From: Vreelandella piezotolerans
GTDB taxonomy: Bacteria; Pseudomonadota; Gammaproteobacteria; Pseudomonadales; Halomonadaceae
DNA: 64,000 bases
Direction: 5' to 3'
NCBI RefSeq assembly: GCF_012427705.1
Contig: NZ_CP048602.1
Span: forward strand, 1,116,001-1,180,000
A model generated the notes under the pieces. It was given only the letters and a program-made list of their open reading frames with translations. It did not search any database and was not told where the DNA came from. Made by a program: the position numbers and the translations under genes. Shown one piece after another: positions 1 through 8,168 of this stretch (position 1 is the stretch's first letter; every line of letters begins with the position of its first letter).

Positions 1-156
1 GCCAATGGGGAATTGCGCCACATGGTCGAACGCACGGCTGCCACCGGCCAGTGAGGTGAGCACCAGCGGTGCCACCAGGGCAGCGAGCAGCAACACACCG
101 TGTAGCGGACGAAAACGTAGCAGCCGTTGGGCGTTAGCGGCGGACGGCACGGGCAT
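1..156 (-). CDS. N-terminal fragment of a membrane protein
   Basis: The first 52 codons of a reverse-strand gene are present; the rest lies beyond the left edge. The reading frame starts at an ATG at 156 and stays open to base 1. After a short basic stretch there is one clear hydrophobic segment (about residues 18-38, rich in Leu, Ala and Val), which looks like a first transmembrane helix or an uncleaved signal anchor. The start lies 23 nt inside the end of the upstream glycosyltransferase gene, so the two are probably translationally coupled and may share a role in envelope lipid or glycan metabolism. The family cannot be named from this fragment; a PAP2-type phosphatase is one guess. Confidence 0.5.
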   Translation of the reverse strand, partial: MPVPSAANAQRLLRFRPLHGVLLLAALVAPLVLTSLAGGSRAFDHVAQFPIG

Positions 157-1252
157 CGGGCTGTTCGAGTCCGCATAGGTCGATGTAGTGCGTCAGCAGC
201 GAGCCAATCACGCTATCCCAACTGAACTGTCGCTCGACATAGTGGCGCGCATAGCGACCGCTCGCGGCGATGTCGTTGCTAAATAGTGCGGCGCAGGCGT
301 CAGCCATGGCATCTGGGTCCAGCGGCTGGCAGAGCACGCCCGCGCCCAGCGGTACGTTCTCGATCAGCGCACCCGCCCGCGCACCAATGACTGGCAGGCC
401 GCTGGCCATCGCTTCCTGAGCCACTAGCCCAAAGGTTTCGCGGGTGCCGGCATGCAGTAACGCATCGCTACTGGCCAGCGCTCTTGCCACTTCATGGCTG
501 CCGCAGCAGCGGTTCACCACCGTGACATTGCTGGGCACCTGCGTTGGCATGCCCGGCCCCATTAGTAACAGATGATAGTCGCTGCCCAGCGCCCGCATGG
601 TGGCGAGTAAAACGTCGATGTTCTTTTCTCGCGAGAAGCGACCGACGAATATCAGTAGTTTCTTATCGTCAGGTACACCCATGGCTGCACGGAAGCCAGG
701 GTCGCGCCTTGAAGGGTGGAACTGCACTAAATCGACCCCTAACGACTGCACGCGTACGTTGGGTACGCCCCACTCGGTGAGACGGTTGGCCATGGCGTGG
801 CAGGGGGCGAGTACGCTATCGAAGCGCTGGTACAGATCTACCACGTAGCGAACCAGCCGTTGGTGGACGTGTCGTCCAAAACGGTCCCCCATTAAGTTAG
901 GTAAGTCGGAGTGGTAGAAACCCACCACTGGCACACCTAGCCGCTGGCCAGCCTCTAGCGCGGCCCAGGCGGTCACATACGGATCACCTGCTTCGATCAA
1001 CGTGGGTGAGAGGTCTACCAAGGCTTCTCGCCAAGGACGGCGGCGCAGCGGAAATCGATAACCCTGCCCAAGCGGCAGGTGCAGCGCCGGCAGCGTATGG
1101 TGGTCGCCCAAACTATCGCGTTCGGCCCCCGGCACCAGCAGGCTGGTTCGCAGGTTGGGGCTGCGCGAAAGCACGCGATGTTTAGCCTGTAAGTAGGTGC
1201 GAACGCCGCCACTTGCCGGGGCGTGGAACATGGTCACATCGGCGATGTGCAA
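134..1252 (-). CDS. GT4-family glycosyltransferase (GT-B fold)
   Basis: A 372-residue glycosyltransferase that probably moves a sugar from a nucleotide-sugar donor to an envelope lipid or glycan at the cytoplasmic face. The N-terminal half has the glycine-rich acceptor-side loop (GGVRTY, about 15-20) and a conserved HSD near 114. The C-terminal half has GRFSREKN (204-211) and the E-x7-E donor site (E272 and E280) followed by a typical A-x-G-LPVI segment, all standard for the GT4 group of retaining enzymes. It resembles the GDP-mannose-dependent mannosyltransferases of this group, but donor and acceptor cannot be read from sequence. It overlaps the next reverse-strand membrane-protein gene by 23 nt and lies downstream of rnb, separated by a terminator. 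Confidence 0.8.
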   Translation of the reverse strand: MHIADVTMFHAPASGGVRTYLQAKHRVLSRSPNLRTSLLVPGAERDSLGDHHTLPALHLPLGQGYRFPLRRRPWREALVDLSPTLIEAGDPYVTAWAALEAGQRLGVPVVGFYHSDLPNLMGDRFGRHVHQRLVRYVVDLYQRFDSVLAPCHAMANRLTEWGVPNVRVQSLGVDLVQFHPSRRDPGFRAAMGVPDDKKLLIFVGRFSREKNIDVLLATMRALGSDYHLLLMGPGMPTQVPSNVTVVNRCCGSHEVARALASSDALLHAGTRETFGLVAQEAMASGLPVIGARAGALIENVPLGAGVLCQPLDPDAMADACAALFSNDIAASGRYARHYVERQFSWDSVIGSLLTHYIDLCGLEQPDARAVRR

Positions 1253-1340
1253 GGTAACCTCCGAGCCACATGAGTGTCATCGACTTACCTTAGGGTAGAA
1301 ATAAGTCAGTTCTGCGACAACGTCACCGTGCAGCAGAAAT

Positions 1341-1366
1341 AAAAACGCCACGGCAAAGCCGTGGCG
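1341..1366 (-). terminator. Rho-independent terminator of rnb
   Basis: A perfect 9-bp stem (CGCCACGGC / GCCGTGGCG) with a TTT loop lies just downstream of the rnb stop on the reverse strand and is followed by a run of five T. It separates rnb from the glycosyltransferase gene. Confidence 0.85.
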
Positions 1367-1386
1367 CGAACACGTGTTGGCTGCGT

Positions 1387-3327
1387 TTAGGCAGCAGGTT
1401 TGGCGACCAGCGATCGTGTCTCTTCGCGAGCTTCGGTCAGTGAGACACGCAGGCTATCGCCCAGCTTGAAGCGCTCCTCGCCCTCGATCTGAATGCGGCC
1501 CTCTTTGTCATCGATGACCACTTTATCGCGGTCACTGTGCATCAAGGGGGCGGGCACGAACGCCGTCGCGCCGTTTTCTATCAGACGAACCCGCATACCG
1601 CCACGGTTGATCGCCATGATTTCGGCGTCGAAGGTGTCCTGATTCTGCGCCGCCGGGGTCAGGTAGCGCACGTAAAGCCAATCTTTTACGTCGCGTTCAG
1701 CCATACGATTCAGACGGCGGCGCTCGGTGAGCTGCTCGGTGAGCTGCTGGCTGGCTTCTGCCGGAGCCTGCTCGCCCTTGAGCACACGCTTGATCAAGCG
1801 GTGGTTGACCATATCGCCGTACTTACGAATCGGCGAGGTCCAGGTGGCGTAGGCGGGCAGCCCCAGCCCAAAATGCGGGCCAGGCTGGGCCGACATGCTG
1901 GTGAAGCCCTGGAAACGGCGTAGGCGCGCATCCAACCAAGCGTCGTCGCGGCTCTCAAGCGCACGCTTGAGTTCCTTATAGTGAGCCAGTTCGGTCAAGG
2001 CCTGTTGATCGACGACGATTTCCTGAGTGGCGAGGAACTCTTGGGCCGCTTCGGCTTTTTCCGGCTCGAAAGCGCGGTGGACGTTGAAGATGCCGTGGCC
2101 GATATGGCTGGCCAGGAAGTCCGCGCAGCAGGCGTTGGCGGCAATCATCGACTCTTCGATCATGCGGTTGGCAATGCGGCGGTCTTCGGTGCGAATGCCC
2201 AGCACGTTGCCCGCTTCATCCAGATCGAAGACGTAATCAGGACGATCTTTGAAGACCAGTGCGTGCTCGTTACGCCATGCAGTGCGAGCTTCCGTCAAGG
2301 CCTGCAGCGCCTTCAGCTGCTCGGCAATCTCCTCGGCCGGTGCCCAGTCGCCCTGGCCTTCGATCCAGTCGGAGACGCGCTCGTACACCAGCTTCGCGTG
2401 GGACGTCACGTTGGCCGCGAAGAAGCGGTAGTCGCCCAGGCTGCCGTCGGCATGAATGGTCAGCGTGCAGGCAAGGGCTGGGCGCTCTTGGCCTTCCCAC
2501 AGCGAGCACAAGTCGTCCGCCAACTGCTCGGGCAGCATGGTGACGTTCTGGCCCGGCAGGTAGACGGTAAATGCGCGAGTGCGCGCTTCCAGATCGGCGG
2601 CGTGGCCCTCTTCCACATAGGCGGTGGGGTCGGCAATGGCCACGCTCAACTGCCAGCCGCCTTCGGGACGGGCCACCACATATAGGGCATCGTCCATGTC
2701 TCGCGTCTTTTCGCCGTCGATGGTAAAGAAGGGCTGTGCGGTGAGGTCTTCCCGCGTCAGTCCCTCGTCGCGTAGCGGCCAATCGCTGCCAGCATCCGGG
2801 CACTCTTGTTCCAGCGCGTGGCGAGCAAGCGTCACGCGCCAAGGTACGGCAGGGTCGTCGGCTTTGGCCACCAACTCATCGATCTGGGAGAAGAAGCCGC
2901 GGTCGTTCTCTTTTAGTGGGTGGCGTACCAAGCGCGCCACGACCCAGTCGCCATCGCCAATGCTATTTTCGTCGAGGCTGTTTTTTATACGTGCTTTCAA
3001 CACGTTGCGAATCGAAGGGTGGTCCGGCACCACCGCCAGGCGGCCGTCGCGTTTTTGCACACGTGCAACGAAGCGGTCCAAACCGGCTTCGATGAGCTTT
3101 TCCGGCTCGACCGACTTCTTATCGCCGTTTTCGTGTATGACGGCTTCCACGCGATCACCGTGCAGTACCTGCTTCATGGCGGGAGGTGGCACGAAATAGG
3201 AGTCGCCGCTGTCGGTTTCAAGAAACCCAAAGCCTTTTTCGGTAGCTTTGATCACCCCTTCGGCGCGAGGAGTCGTTTCACGGATCTGTTGCTTGAGCTG
3301 GGCAAGCAGGGAGTTGTTTTGAAGCAT
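1387..3327 (-). CDS. rnb: Exoribonuclease II (RNase II)
   Basis: A processive 3'-to-5' exoribonuclease that degrades mRNA in the cytoplasm. The chosen ATG at 3327 gives 646 residues, against 644 in E. coli. The first residues (LLAQLKQQ, then TPRAEGV and KGFGFLE) match the E. coli N-terminal cold-shock domain closely, whereas the open frame upstream to 3387 adds 20 unmatched residues. No strong ribosome site precedes this ATG, so the start rests on family alignment. The RNB catalytic core carries DMDDAL at about 210-215, the acidic cluster that binds the catalytic metal. A C-terminal S1-like domain follows (about 560-640). The gene appears monocistronic, with its own terminator. Confidence 0.95.
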   Translation of the reverse strand: MLQNNSLLAQLKQQIRETTPRAEGVIKATEKGFGFLETDSGDSYFVPPPAMKQVLHGDRVEAVIHENGDKKSVEPEKLIEAGLDRFVARVQKRDGRLAVVPDHPSIRNVLKARIKNSLDENSIGDGDWVVARLVRHPLKENDRGFFSQIDELVAKADDPAVPWRVTLARHALEQECPDAGSDWPLRDEGLTREDLTAQPFFTIDGEKTRDMDDALYVVARPEGGWQLSVAIADPTAYVEEGHAADLEARTRAFTVYLPGQNVTMLPEQLADDLCSLWEGQERPALACTLTIHADGSLGDYRFFAANVTSHAKLVYERVSDWIEGQGDWAPAEEIAEQLKALQALTEARTAWRNEHALVFKDRPDYVFDLDEAGNVLGIRTEDRRIANRMIEESMIAANACCADFLASHIGHGIFNVHRAFEPEKAEAAQEFLATQEIVVDQQALTELAHYKELKRALESRDDAWLDARLRRFQGFTSMSAQPGPHFGLGLPAYATWTSPIRKYGDMVNHRLIKRVLKGEQAPAEASQQLTEQLTERRRLNRMAERDVKDWLYVRYLTPAAQNQDTFDAEIMAINRGGMRVRLIENGATAFVPAPLMHSDRDKVVIDDKEGRIQIEGEERFKLGDSLRVSLTEAREETRSLVAKPAA

Positions 3328-3507
3328 GTGTTCGATCAGTTGGCGAGAGTAGGGTGCCACTATACGGATTCCCACTGGCCGCGCCAATCGTTGCCCTGGG
3401 GGAAGTGGCGGTGGGCACGACAGGTCAATGGCTTACTTACGCTTGGCTGAATCGGTTAAGCTGAGTAGATCGACCGCTAAGGCGACTAACGTACAAGGAG
3501 CGCGCTT

Positions 3508-4305
3508 ATGACCCCACGCCTGATCGTTTCCGACCTAGACGGTACGCTGCTGGGCAGCGACCACCGGTTACATGACAGCACCGTCGAGGTGCTGCGTAGG
3601 CTGGTACAGCAGGGGCACCATCTGGCGCTGGCCTCCGGCCGCCATTACCACGATATGCGCGTATTCCGTGACGAATTGGGCGTCCCTGCCCACCTGATCA
3701 GTACTAATGGGGCGTACACCCATGATCCCGCGGATAGCTTGGTCAGCGCGTCCCATCTCGATCCGGCTCATGCCCGCACGCTGATTCAATTACCCCGACC
3801 ACCCCAAGTGCGTCTCAGTCTTTACCGCGAGGTAGGCTGGCATGTGGATGCCCACGCGCCACATCTGCTGTCATTACATGCCTCAACGGGCTTTCGCTAT
3901 GAGGTCGTGCCGCCCGATCAGATGGACGCCAACGGCGTGGGTAAAGTGCTCTATTTAGGCGACCCGGAAGCGCTAGCAGAGCTGGAAGCTCAGGCCCAGG
4001 CCGCCCACGGCGATGGGCTGCACATTACCTACTCCACGGTGGACTCGTTAGAGATCATGGCGGGCGGGGTCAACAAAGGCGTGGCATTGGCGGCGCTACT
4101 GGAGTCGCTGGGGCTCACCGCCGCCGACTGCTTAGCCTTCGGAGATAACCTCAACGACACTGAAATGCTTACCTTGGCAGGTGAAGCCCAGGTGATGGCC
4201 AACGCCCATCCGGCGCTGTTCGATCGCGTGCCAAGAGCCCAGCGCATCGGCCACCACGGCGAAGCGGCGGTGGCGTCGTTCCTGAAGCAGCGCTTTGGGC
4301 TTTAG
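3508..4305 (+). CDS. HAD-superfamily Cof-type phosphatase
   Basis: A 265-residue cytoplasmic phosphatase of the Cof/YbiV/YidA group, which generally hydrolyse sugar phosphates or pyridoxal phosphate. Motif I is DLDGTLL with the nucleophile D9 and general acid D11; SGR (about 43-45) is motif II; a conserved Lys follows in GVNKG; and the GDNLND motif near 212-217 supplies the magnesium-binding acids. The region between is the C2-type cap that sets substrate choice, so the substrate cannot be named. An AAGGAG ribosome site precedes the ATG. The gene is divergent from rnb and lies ahead of the sugar-sensing two-component genes. Confidence 0.85.
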   Translation: MTPRLIVSDLDGTLLGSDHRLHDSTVEVLRRLVQQGHHLALASGRHYHDMRVFRDELGVPAHLISTNGAYTHDPADSLVSASHLDPAHARTLIQLPRPPQVRLSLYREVGWHVDAHAPHLLSLHASTGFRYEVVPPDQMDANGVGKVLYLGDPEALAELEAQAQAAHGDGLHITYSTVDSLEIMAGGVNKGVALAALLESLGLTAADCLAFGDNLNDTEMLTLAGEAQVMANAHPALFDRVPRAQRIGHHGEAAVASFLKQRFGL

Positions 4306-4382
4306 CATTTTTGCTGCCATTATCACTCTGCCACCTTAGTCGAGAGCCGCTTGCGGTAGGCGATACGCTCCACCATCATCTA

Positions 4383-4410
4383 GCCCCTAAAACGATAATA
4401 ACCTAGGGGC
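4383..4410. promoter_or_regulatory. Inverted repeat upstream of gltR-like gene
   Basis: GCCCCTA and TAGGGGC form a 7-bp inverted repeat separated by 14 AT-rich bases, so the half-site centres lie 21 bp (two helical turns) apart. It ends 10 nt before the ATG of the response-regulator gene. It could be a dimer operator, possibly for autoregulation, or a leader hairpin. No known consensus is claimed. Confidence 0.4.
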
Positions 4411-4420
4411 CCTTTCTACG

Positions 4421-5146
4421 ATGACTACCACACCTGCGACCTTGATGGTGGTCGACGATGATCCGGAAATCCGCGAGCTACTGGCGGATTACCTGGGGCG
4501 ACACGGTTACCACGTGCGGACCGCCGAAGACGCGAACACGCTTTACTCACAGCTTGCCGAGCGAACACCCGATTTGCTGATCGTCGATGTGATGATGCCG
4601 GGGGATGACGGCTTCACCATTTGCCGGGAGCTGCGCAAAACCAGCGACACGCCGATCATCATGCTCACCGCCAGCGCCGACGATACCGACCGCATCTTGG
4701 GGCTGGAATTAGGGGCCGACGACTATATCGGCAAACCCTTCAACCCTCGTGAGCTGCTGGCGCGTATCAAAGCGGTACTGCGCCGCACGCGCACGGCTGC
4801 CTCGGCGGCCGCCCCTCATGAAGCGCGTTGGGTACGCTTTGGTGAGTGGCAACTCGACCGCATGACGCGGGAACTGGTCGGTCACAACGGCGAGCGCACC
4901 GCGCTGTCGGGGGCAGATTTTCAGCTGCTTCAGGTGTTCTTGGAGCGTCCCGCCCAGGTGATCACTCGCGATGATCTCTATACCTTGACCCGAGGCCGTG
5001 ATGCGCCGCCGCTGGATCGTTCGATTGATGTGCACGTCTGTCGGCTACGCCAGCGGCTAGGTGAGGATGCCCAGCATTCACAGTTGATTCGTACCGTACG
5101 CGGGGCGGGCTACGTGCTCACGGCCCGGGTAGAACCAACGTCGTGA
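4421..5146 (+). CDS. gltR: OmpR/PhoB-family response regulator, GltR-like
   Basis: A 241-residue two-component response regulator. The receiver domain (about 6-120) has the acidic pocket D12-D14, the phospho-acceptor D56 in IVDVMMP, T83 and K105 in GKPFNP. A winged-helix DNA-binding domain follows (about 135-235), ending in the usual IRTVRGAGYVL. The stop codon overlaps the GTG start of the sensor kinase gene, so the two are co-translated. Together with the sugar ABC transporter downstream, this matches the GltR-GtrS-gts order of the Pseudomonas glucose-uptake locus, so control of the transporter is the likely job. The symbol rests on context and general similarity. An inverted repeat sits just upstream. 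Confidence 0.8.
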   Translation: MTTTPATLMVVDDDPEIRELLADYLGRHGYHVRTAEDANTLYSQLAERTPDLLIVDVMMPGDDGFTICRELRKTSDTPIIMLTASADDTDRILGLELGADDYIGKPFNPRELLARIKAVLRRTRTAASAAAPHEARWVRFGEWQLDRMTRELVGHNGERTALSGADFQLLQVFLERPAQVITRDDLYTLTRGRDAPPLDRSIDVHVCRLRQRLGEDAQHSQLIRTVRGAGYVLTARVEPTS

Positions 5147-6624
5147 GGGCGTGGCGACGTTGGCTGAAACGACGTTCACGCTGGCTGCCCGGCAGCCTGC
5201 GCGGGCGCTTTGTCATCATCATGATTGCTGGGGTGCTGGCCGCTCAGGTGGCCAGCTATACCATCTGGACCTCTCAAGTGCGCGCCAGCCAGCTTGAACA
5301 GCTCGATGAGCTCTCCAGCAATATGGCGTTTAGCATTGCCTCCACCATGAAATTTTTCCGTTCGCTGCCGGTGGACTATCGGCATATCGTGCTGGATCAG
5401 CTGCGTAGCATGGGCGGCACGCGTTTTTTTGTCAGTGTGAACGAGCGGCGTATCCCCGTAGTGGACATCGGCAACGGTCCGGAAAAAGCAGTGGTGGTGA
5501 ATAACGTTCGCACCATTCTGACTCAGCAGCTCTCGATTGACGATGTGGTGGTGGAGTTTTCCCGCCCGGAAACGCTGCGGGTATTCAATAACGAAGTGCT
5601 GCTCCACGATCTGCCGCCCCGTTGGGGCCAGCATAGCCTGTTGATGGAGCCGCTATCGCCGCCGATTCTGGTGGTGCAGTTGGAGTTGGCCCCGGATACT
5701 TGGCTCTATGTGGCCACGCTGCTGGGCGTCCCGGATATCTTCAGCGGCTACCGCTGGCTCTCGGAAGAGCGGCTGCTGGCGGGCATCGTCGTGCTGCTCA
5801 CCGTGCTGGCGCTGTCGTTATTGAGTATTACCAGCGTCACGAGACCGCTGGCTAGACTTTCTCGGGCGGCGCGTCAGCTCGGCGACGACCTGGATAGCCC
5901 GCCGCTGAAAGAGAGTGGCCCCAAGGAAGTAGCAGCTACCGCCGTGGCGTTCAATCGTATGCAGCGGCGTATTCGCGAGCAGGTGGAGGAGCGCGAGAGG
6001 CTCTTCTCAGCGATCTCCCACGACTTGAAAACGCCGATTACCCGCATGCGCTTACGGGCTGAAATGCTCGATGACCCAATACAGCGTGAGCGCTTCTGCG
6101 CCTCGCTGGACGAGCTGTCCGAGCTGGTCAAAGGCGCGCTGGCCTCGGTCAAGGGGTTAGACCTGCATGAAGAGCCGCAGCCAACGGATCTCTACGCGCT
6201 CACGATTGAACTGGCCGAGGCGCTGCGCTTGCAGGGGGGCGACGTGCAGGTGGCCGGGCAGGTGGCGCCACTCACGGTCAAGCCGCTGGCGATGAAGCGC
6301 TGCCTGGCGAACCTGTTAGAAAATGCGGTGTTTTACGGCCAGCGGGCGAGGGTAACGCTGGAAGAGCAGTCGGGCGTGGTGCGCCTACATATTCACGACA
6401 GTGGCCCTGGCATTCCTGAGGATCAGCTTGGCCGCGTGTTTTCACCCTTTGTACGCCTGGAGGTGTCCAGAAGCCGCCACACCGGTGGAAGCGGCCTGGG
6501 GCTAGGCATTGCGCGGCATATCGCCCGTGCCCATGGGGGCGATATTACCCTTGCCAACCACCCCGTAGGCGGCCTGCTGGCCACGCTTACGCTGCCTCGC
6601 CAAACCAGCGTTACAGACTTGTAA
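5143..6624 (+). CDS. gtrS: Sensor histidine kinase, GtrS-like
   Basis: A 493-residue inner-membrane sensor kinase starting at a GTG that overlaps the response-regulator stop by 4 nt. TM1 (about 22-42) and TM2 (about 211-229) enclose a periplasmic sensor domain of roughly 165 residues. A HAMP linker, the dimerisation/phospho-acceptor helix with H293 (FSAISHDLKTP), and the ATPase domain follow: N-box N394, G1 box D419-G423 and G2 box GGSGLGLG at about 448-455. In Pseudomonas the equivalent kinase responds to a glucose-derived sugar acid and controls glucose transport; whether the ligand is the same here is inference from the adjacent transporter genes. Confidence 0.8.
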   Translation: MRAWRRWLKRRSRWLPGSLRGRFVIIMIAGVLAAQVASYTIWTSQVRASQLEQLDELSSNMAFSIASTMKFFRSLPVDYRHIVLDQLRSMGGTRFFVSVNERRIPVVDIGNGPEKAVVVNNVRTILTQQLSIDDVVVEFSRPETLRVFNNEVLLHDLPPRWGQHSLLMEPLSPPILVVQLELAPDTWLYVATLLGVPDIFSGYRWLSEERLLAGIVVLLTVLALSLLSITSVTRPLARLSRAARQLGDDLDSPPLKESGPKEVAATAVAFNRMQRRIREQVEERERLFSAISHDLKTPITRMRLRAEMLDDPIQRERFCASLDELSELVKGALASVKGLDLHEEPQPTDLYALTIELAEALRLQGGDVQVAGQVAPLTVKPLAMKRCLANLLENAVFYGQRARVTLEEQSGVVRLHIHDSGPGIPEDQLGRVFSPFVRLEVSRSRHTGGSGLGLGIARHIARAHGGDITLANHPVGGLLATLTLPRQTSVTDL

Positions 6625-6731
6625 TAAATCGCTAACACTATGCAGGACTCGGTAACTCCCGTTGTGGGCGCAGGTGACGTACTCTGCGATGAGCCGCCTC
6701 TCCACGAAGCGCGGCGCGATAACCGCGATAA

Positions 6732-6751
6732 AAACGGCGCTCTCGCCGTTT
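6732..6751. promoter_or_regulatory. Hairpin in the gtrS-gtsA gap
   Basis: AAACGGCG-CTCT-CGCCGTTT forms an 8-bp stem with a 4-base loop, in the 171-bp gap between the kinase and gtsA genes and 45 nt before gtsA. The run of T after it is only three long, so it is a weak terminator at best. It could also be an operator. An AT-rich CCTATAAAAA lies between it and the gtsA ribosome site and might act as a -10 element, but no good -35 box pairs with it. Confidence 0.4.
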
Positions 6752-6795
6752 ACCCATCATCGTTATCCCTATAAAAACAACAGCAGGAGCAACTC

Positions 6796-8070
6796 ATGCG
6801 TCATTTGTTACCCGTCTTCAAAAAATCCGCCCTCGCGCTGGCCCTTGCCGCCGGTACGGCCCTGGCAAGCACCGCGCAGGCCAATGAGGTCGAAGTGCTG
6901 CACTGGTGGACGTCCGGTGGTGAAGCCCGCGCAGCCAACGTTCTCAAAGAGCTACTCGAAGCCGAAGGTTACGGCTGGCAGGATTTCGCTGTGGCCGGCG
7001 GTGGCGGTGAAACCGCCATGACAGTGCTCAAATCCCGTGCCATGTCAGGTAACCCACCCTCCGCCGCGCAAATTAAAGGCCCGGAAATTCAGGAGTGGGG
7101 CGAGCTTGGCCTGCTAGGTGACTTAAATGAAGTGGCGGATGCCGAAGGCTGGAACGACCTGTTACCAGAAATTGTGGCCGATATTATGCGTTATGACGGC
7201 CAGTACGTAGCCGTGCCCGCAAACGTACACCGGGTTAACTGGCTGTGGGCCAACCCAGACGTGCTGGAAGCCGCTGGCGTAGAAATGCCCACCACCCTCG
7301 ACGAGCTGTTTGCCGCCGGGGAAGCGATTCGTGAAGCAGGCTTTGTGCCGCTCGCCCACGGTGGCCAGTCCTGGCAGGACGCCACCGTGTTTGAAAGCGT
7401 GGTGTTAGGTAGTCAAGGCACCGAGTTCTATCAGCAGGCGCTGGTGGAGCTAGACCCAGAAGCCCTGGGAGGCGAGCAGATGGTCGCCGCACTGGAAGAT
7501 TTCAAACGCCTGCGCGAGCTGATGGACGAAGGCATGCCGGGCCGCGATTGGAACATTGCCACCGCGATGGTGATCGAGGGCGTGGCTGGTTTCCAGTTGA
7601 TGGGTGACTGGGCGAAGGGGGAGTTCACCGCTGCAGGCATGACCGCCGGTGAAGACTACCTGTGCACCGCCGCTCCGGGCACCGAAGACGCCTTTACCTT
7701 CAACATCGACAGCCTGGCGATGTTCCGCGTGTCCGATGATGCCGAGCGTGAAGCTCAGCACACGCTGGCGCGTTTGGTGCTTGAACCCACCTTCCAGGAA
7801 GCCTTCAACCTTGCCAAAGGCTCCATTCCCGCGCGCCCTGACCTGGATATGAGCGAGTTCGATAGCTGCGCCCAGCAGTCAATGGACGATTTCCAGAGCA
7901 CTGCCGATGAAGGCGGATTAGTGCCCAGTATGGCTCACGGTATGGCCGTACGTGCCGACGTTCAGGGAGCCATCTTTGACGTCGTGACCAACTACTTCAA
8001 CGACGCCGATATGCCCGCCGAAGAAGCGGCCCAGCGACTGGTCAGCGCCGCAGAAGCTGCCTCGTTCTAA
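6796..8070 (+). CDS. gtsA: Sugar ABC transporter periplasmic binding protein
   Basis: A 424-residue solute-binding protein of the extracellular family 1 type. Residues 1-29 are a Sec signal peptide (basic start, Ala/Leu-rich core, cleavage after AQA), so the mature protein captures its ligand in the periplasm. The mature start (EVLHWWTSGGEA) and WGELGLL are typical of the glucose/mannose-binding GtsA proteins of Pseudomonas. A GCAGGAG ribosome site lies 7 nt before the ATG. It is the first gene of a gtsABCD operon, and a 10-bp hairpin follows it, probably allowing this high-abundance component to be expressed above the permeases. Glucose is the likely substrate; related hexoses cannot be excluded. 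Confidence 0.85.
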   Translation: MRHLLPVFKKSALALALAAGTALASTAQANEVEVLHWWTSGGEARAANVLKELLEAEGYGWQDFAVAGGGGETAMTVLKSRAMSGNPPSAAQIKGPEIQEWGELGLLGDLNEVADAEGWNDLLPEIVADIMRYDGQYVAVPANVHRVNWLWANPDVLEAAGVEMPTTLDELFAAGEAIREAGFVPLAHGGQSWQDATVFESVVLGSQGTEFYQQALVELDPEALGGEQMVAALEDFKRLRELMDEGMPGRDWNIATAMVIEGVAGFQLMGDWAKGEFTAAGMTAGEDYLCTAAPGTEDAFTFNIDSLAMFRVSDDAEREAQHTLARLVLEPTFQEAFNLAKGSIPARPDLDMSEFDSCAQQSMDDFQSTADEGGLVPSMAHGMAVRADVQGAIFDVVTNYFNDADMPAEEAAQRLVSAAEAASF

Positions 8071-8119
8071 GCGCGGCACCATTGGCAATAGCGCAAGTAC
8101 GCGCTGAACGTACGCAACC

Positions 8120-8142
8120 AGCGCCGCCGCAACGGCGGCGCT
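8120..8142 (+). repeat. Strong intercistronic hairpin gtsA-gtsB
   Basis: AGCGCCGCCG-CAA-CGGCGGCGCT is a perfect 10-bp, almost all-GC stem with a 3-base loop, midway between gtsA and gtsB. No T run follows, so it is unlikely to be a full terminator. Hairpins at this place in binding-protein operons typically protect the upstream message from 3' exonucleases and lower downstream expression. Confidence 0.75.
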
Positions 8143-8168
8143 AGCGGTTGACTGGCGAGGAATTCCCC

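Noticed and set aside
1272..1305. Loose inverted repeat ACTTA...TAAGT before the glycosyltransferase gene
   Set aside because: Only five bases pair, with many mismatches inside; too weak to call an operator.
1981..2685. Open frame of 234 codons antisense to rnb
   Set aside because: It lies entirely opposite the RNase II catalytic domain, with no recognisable domain or start signal.
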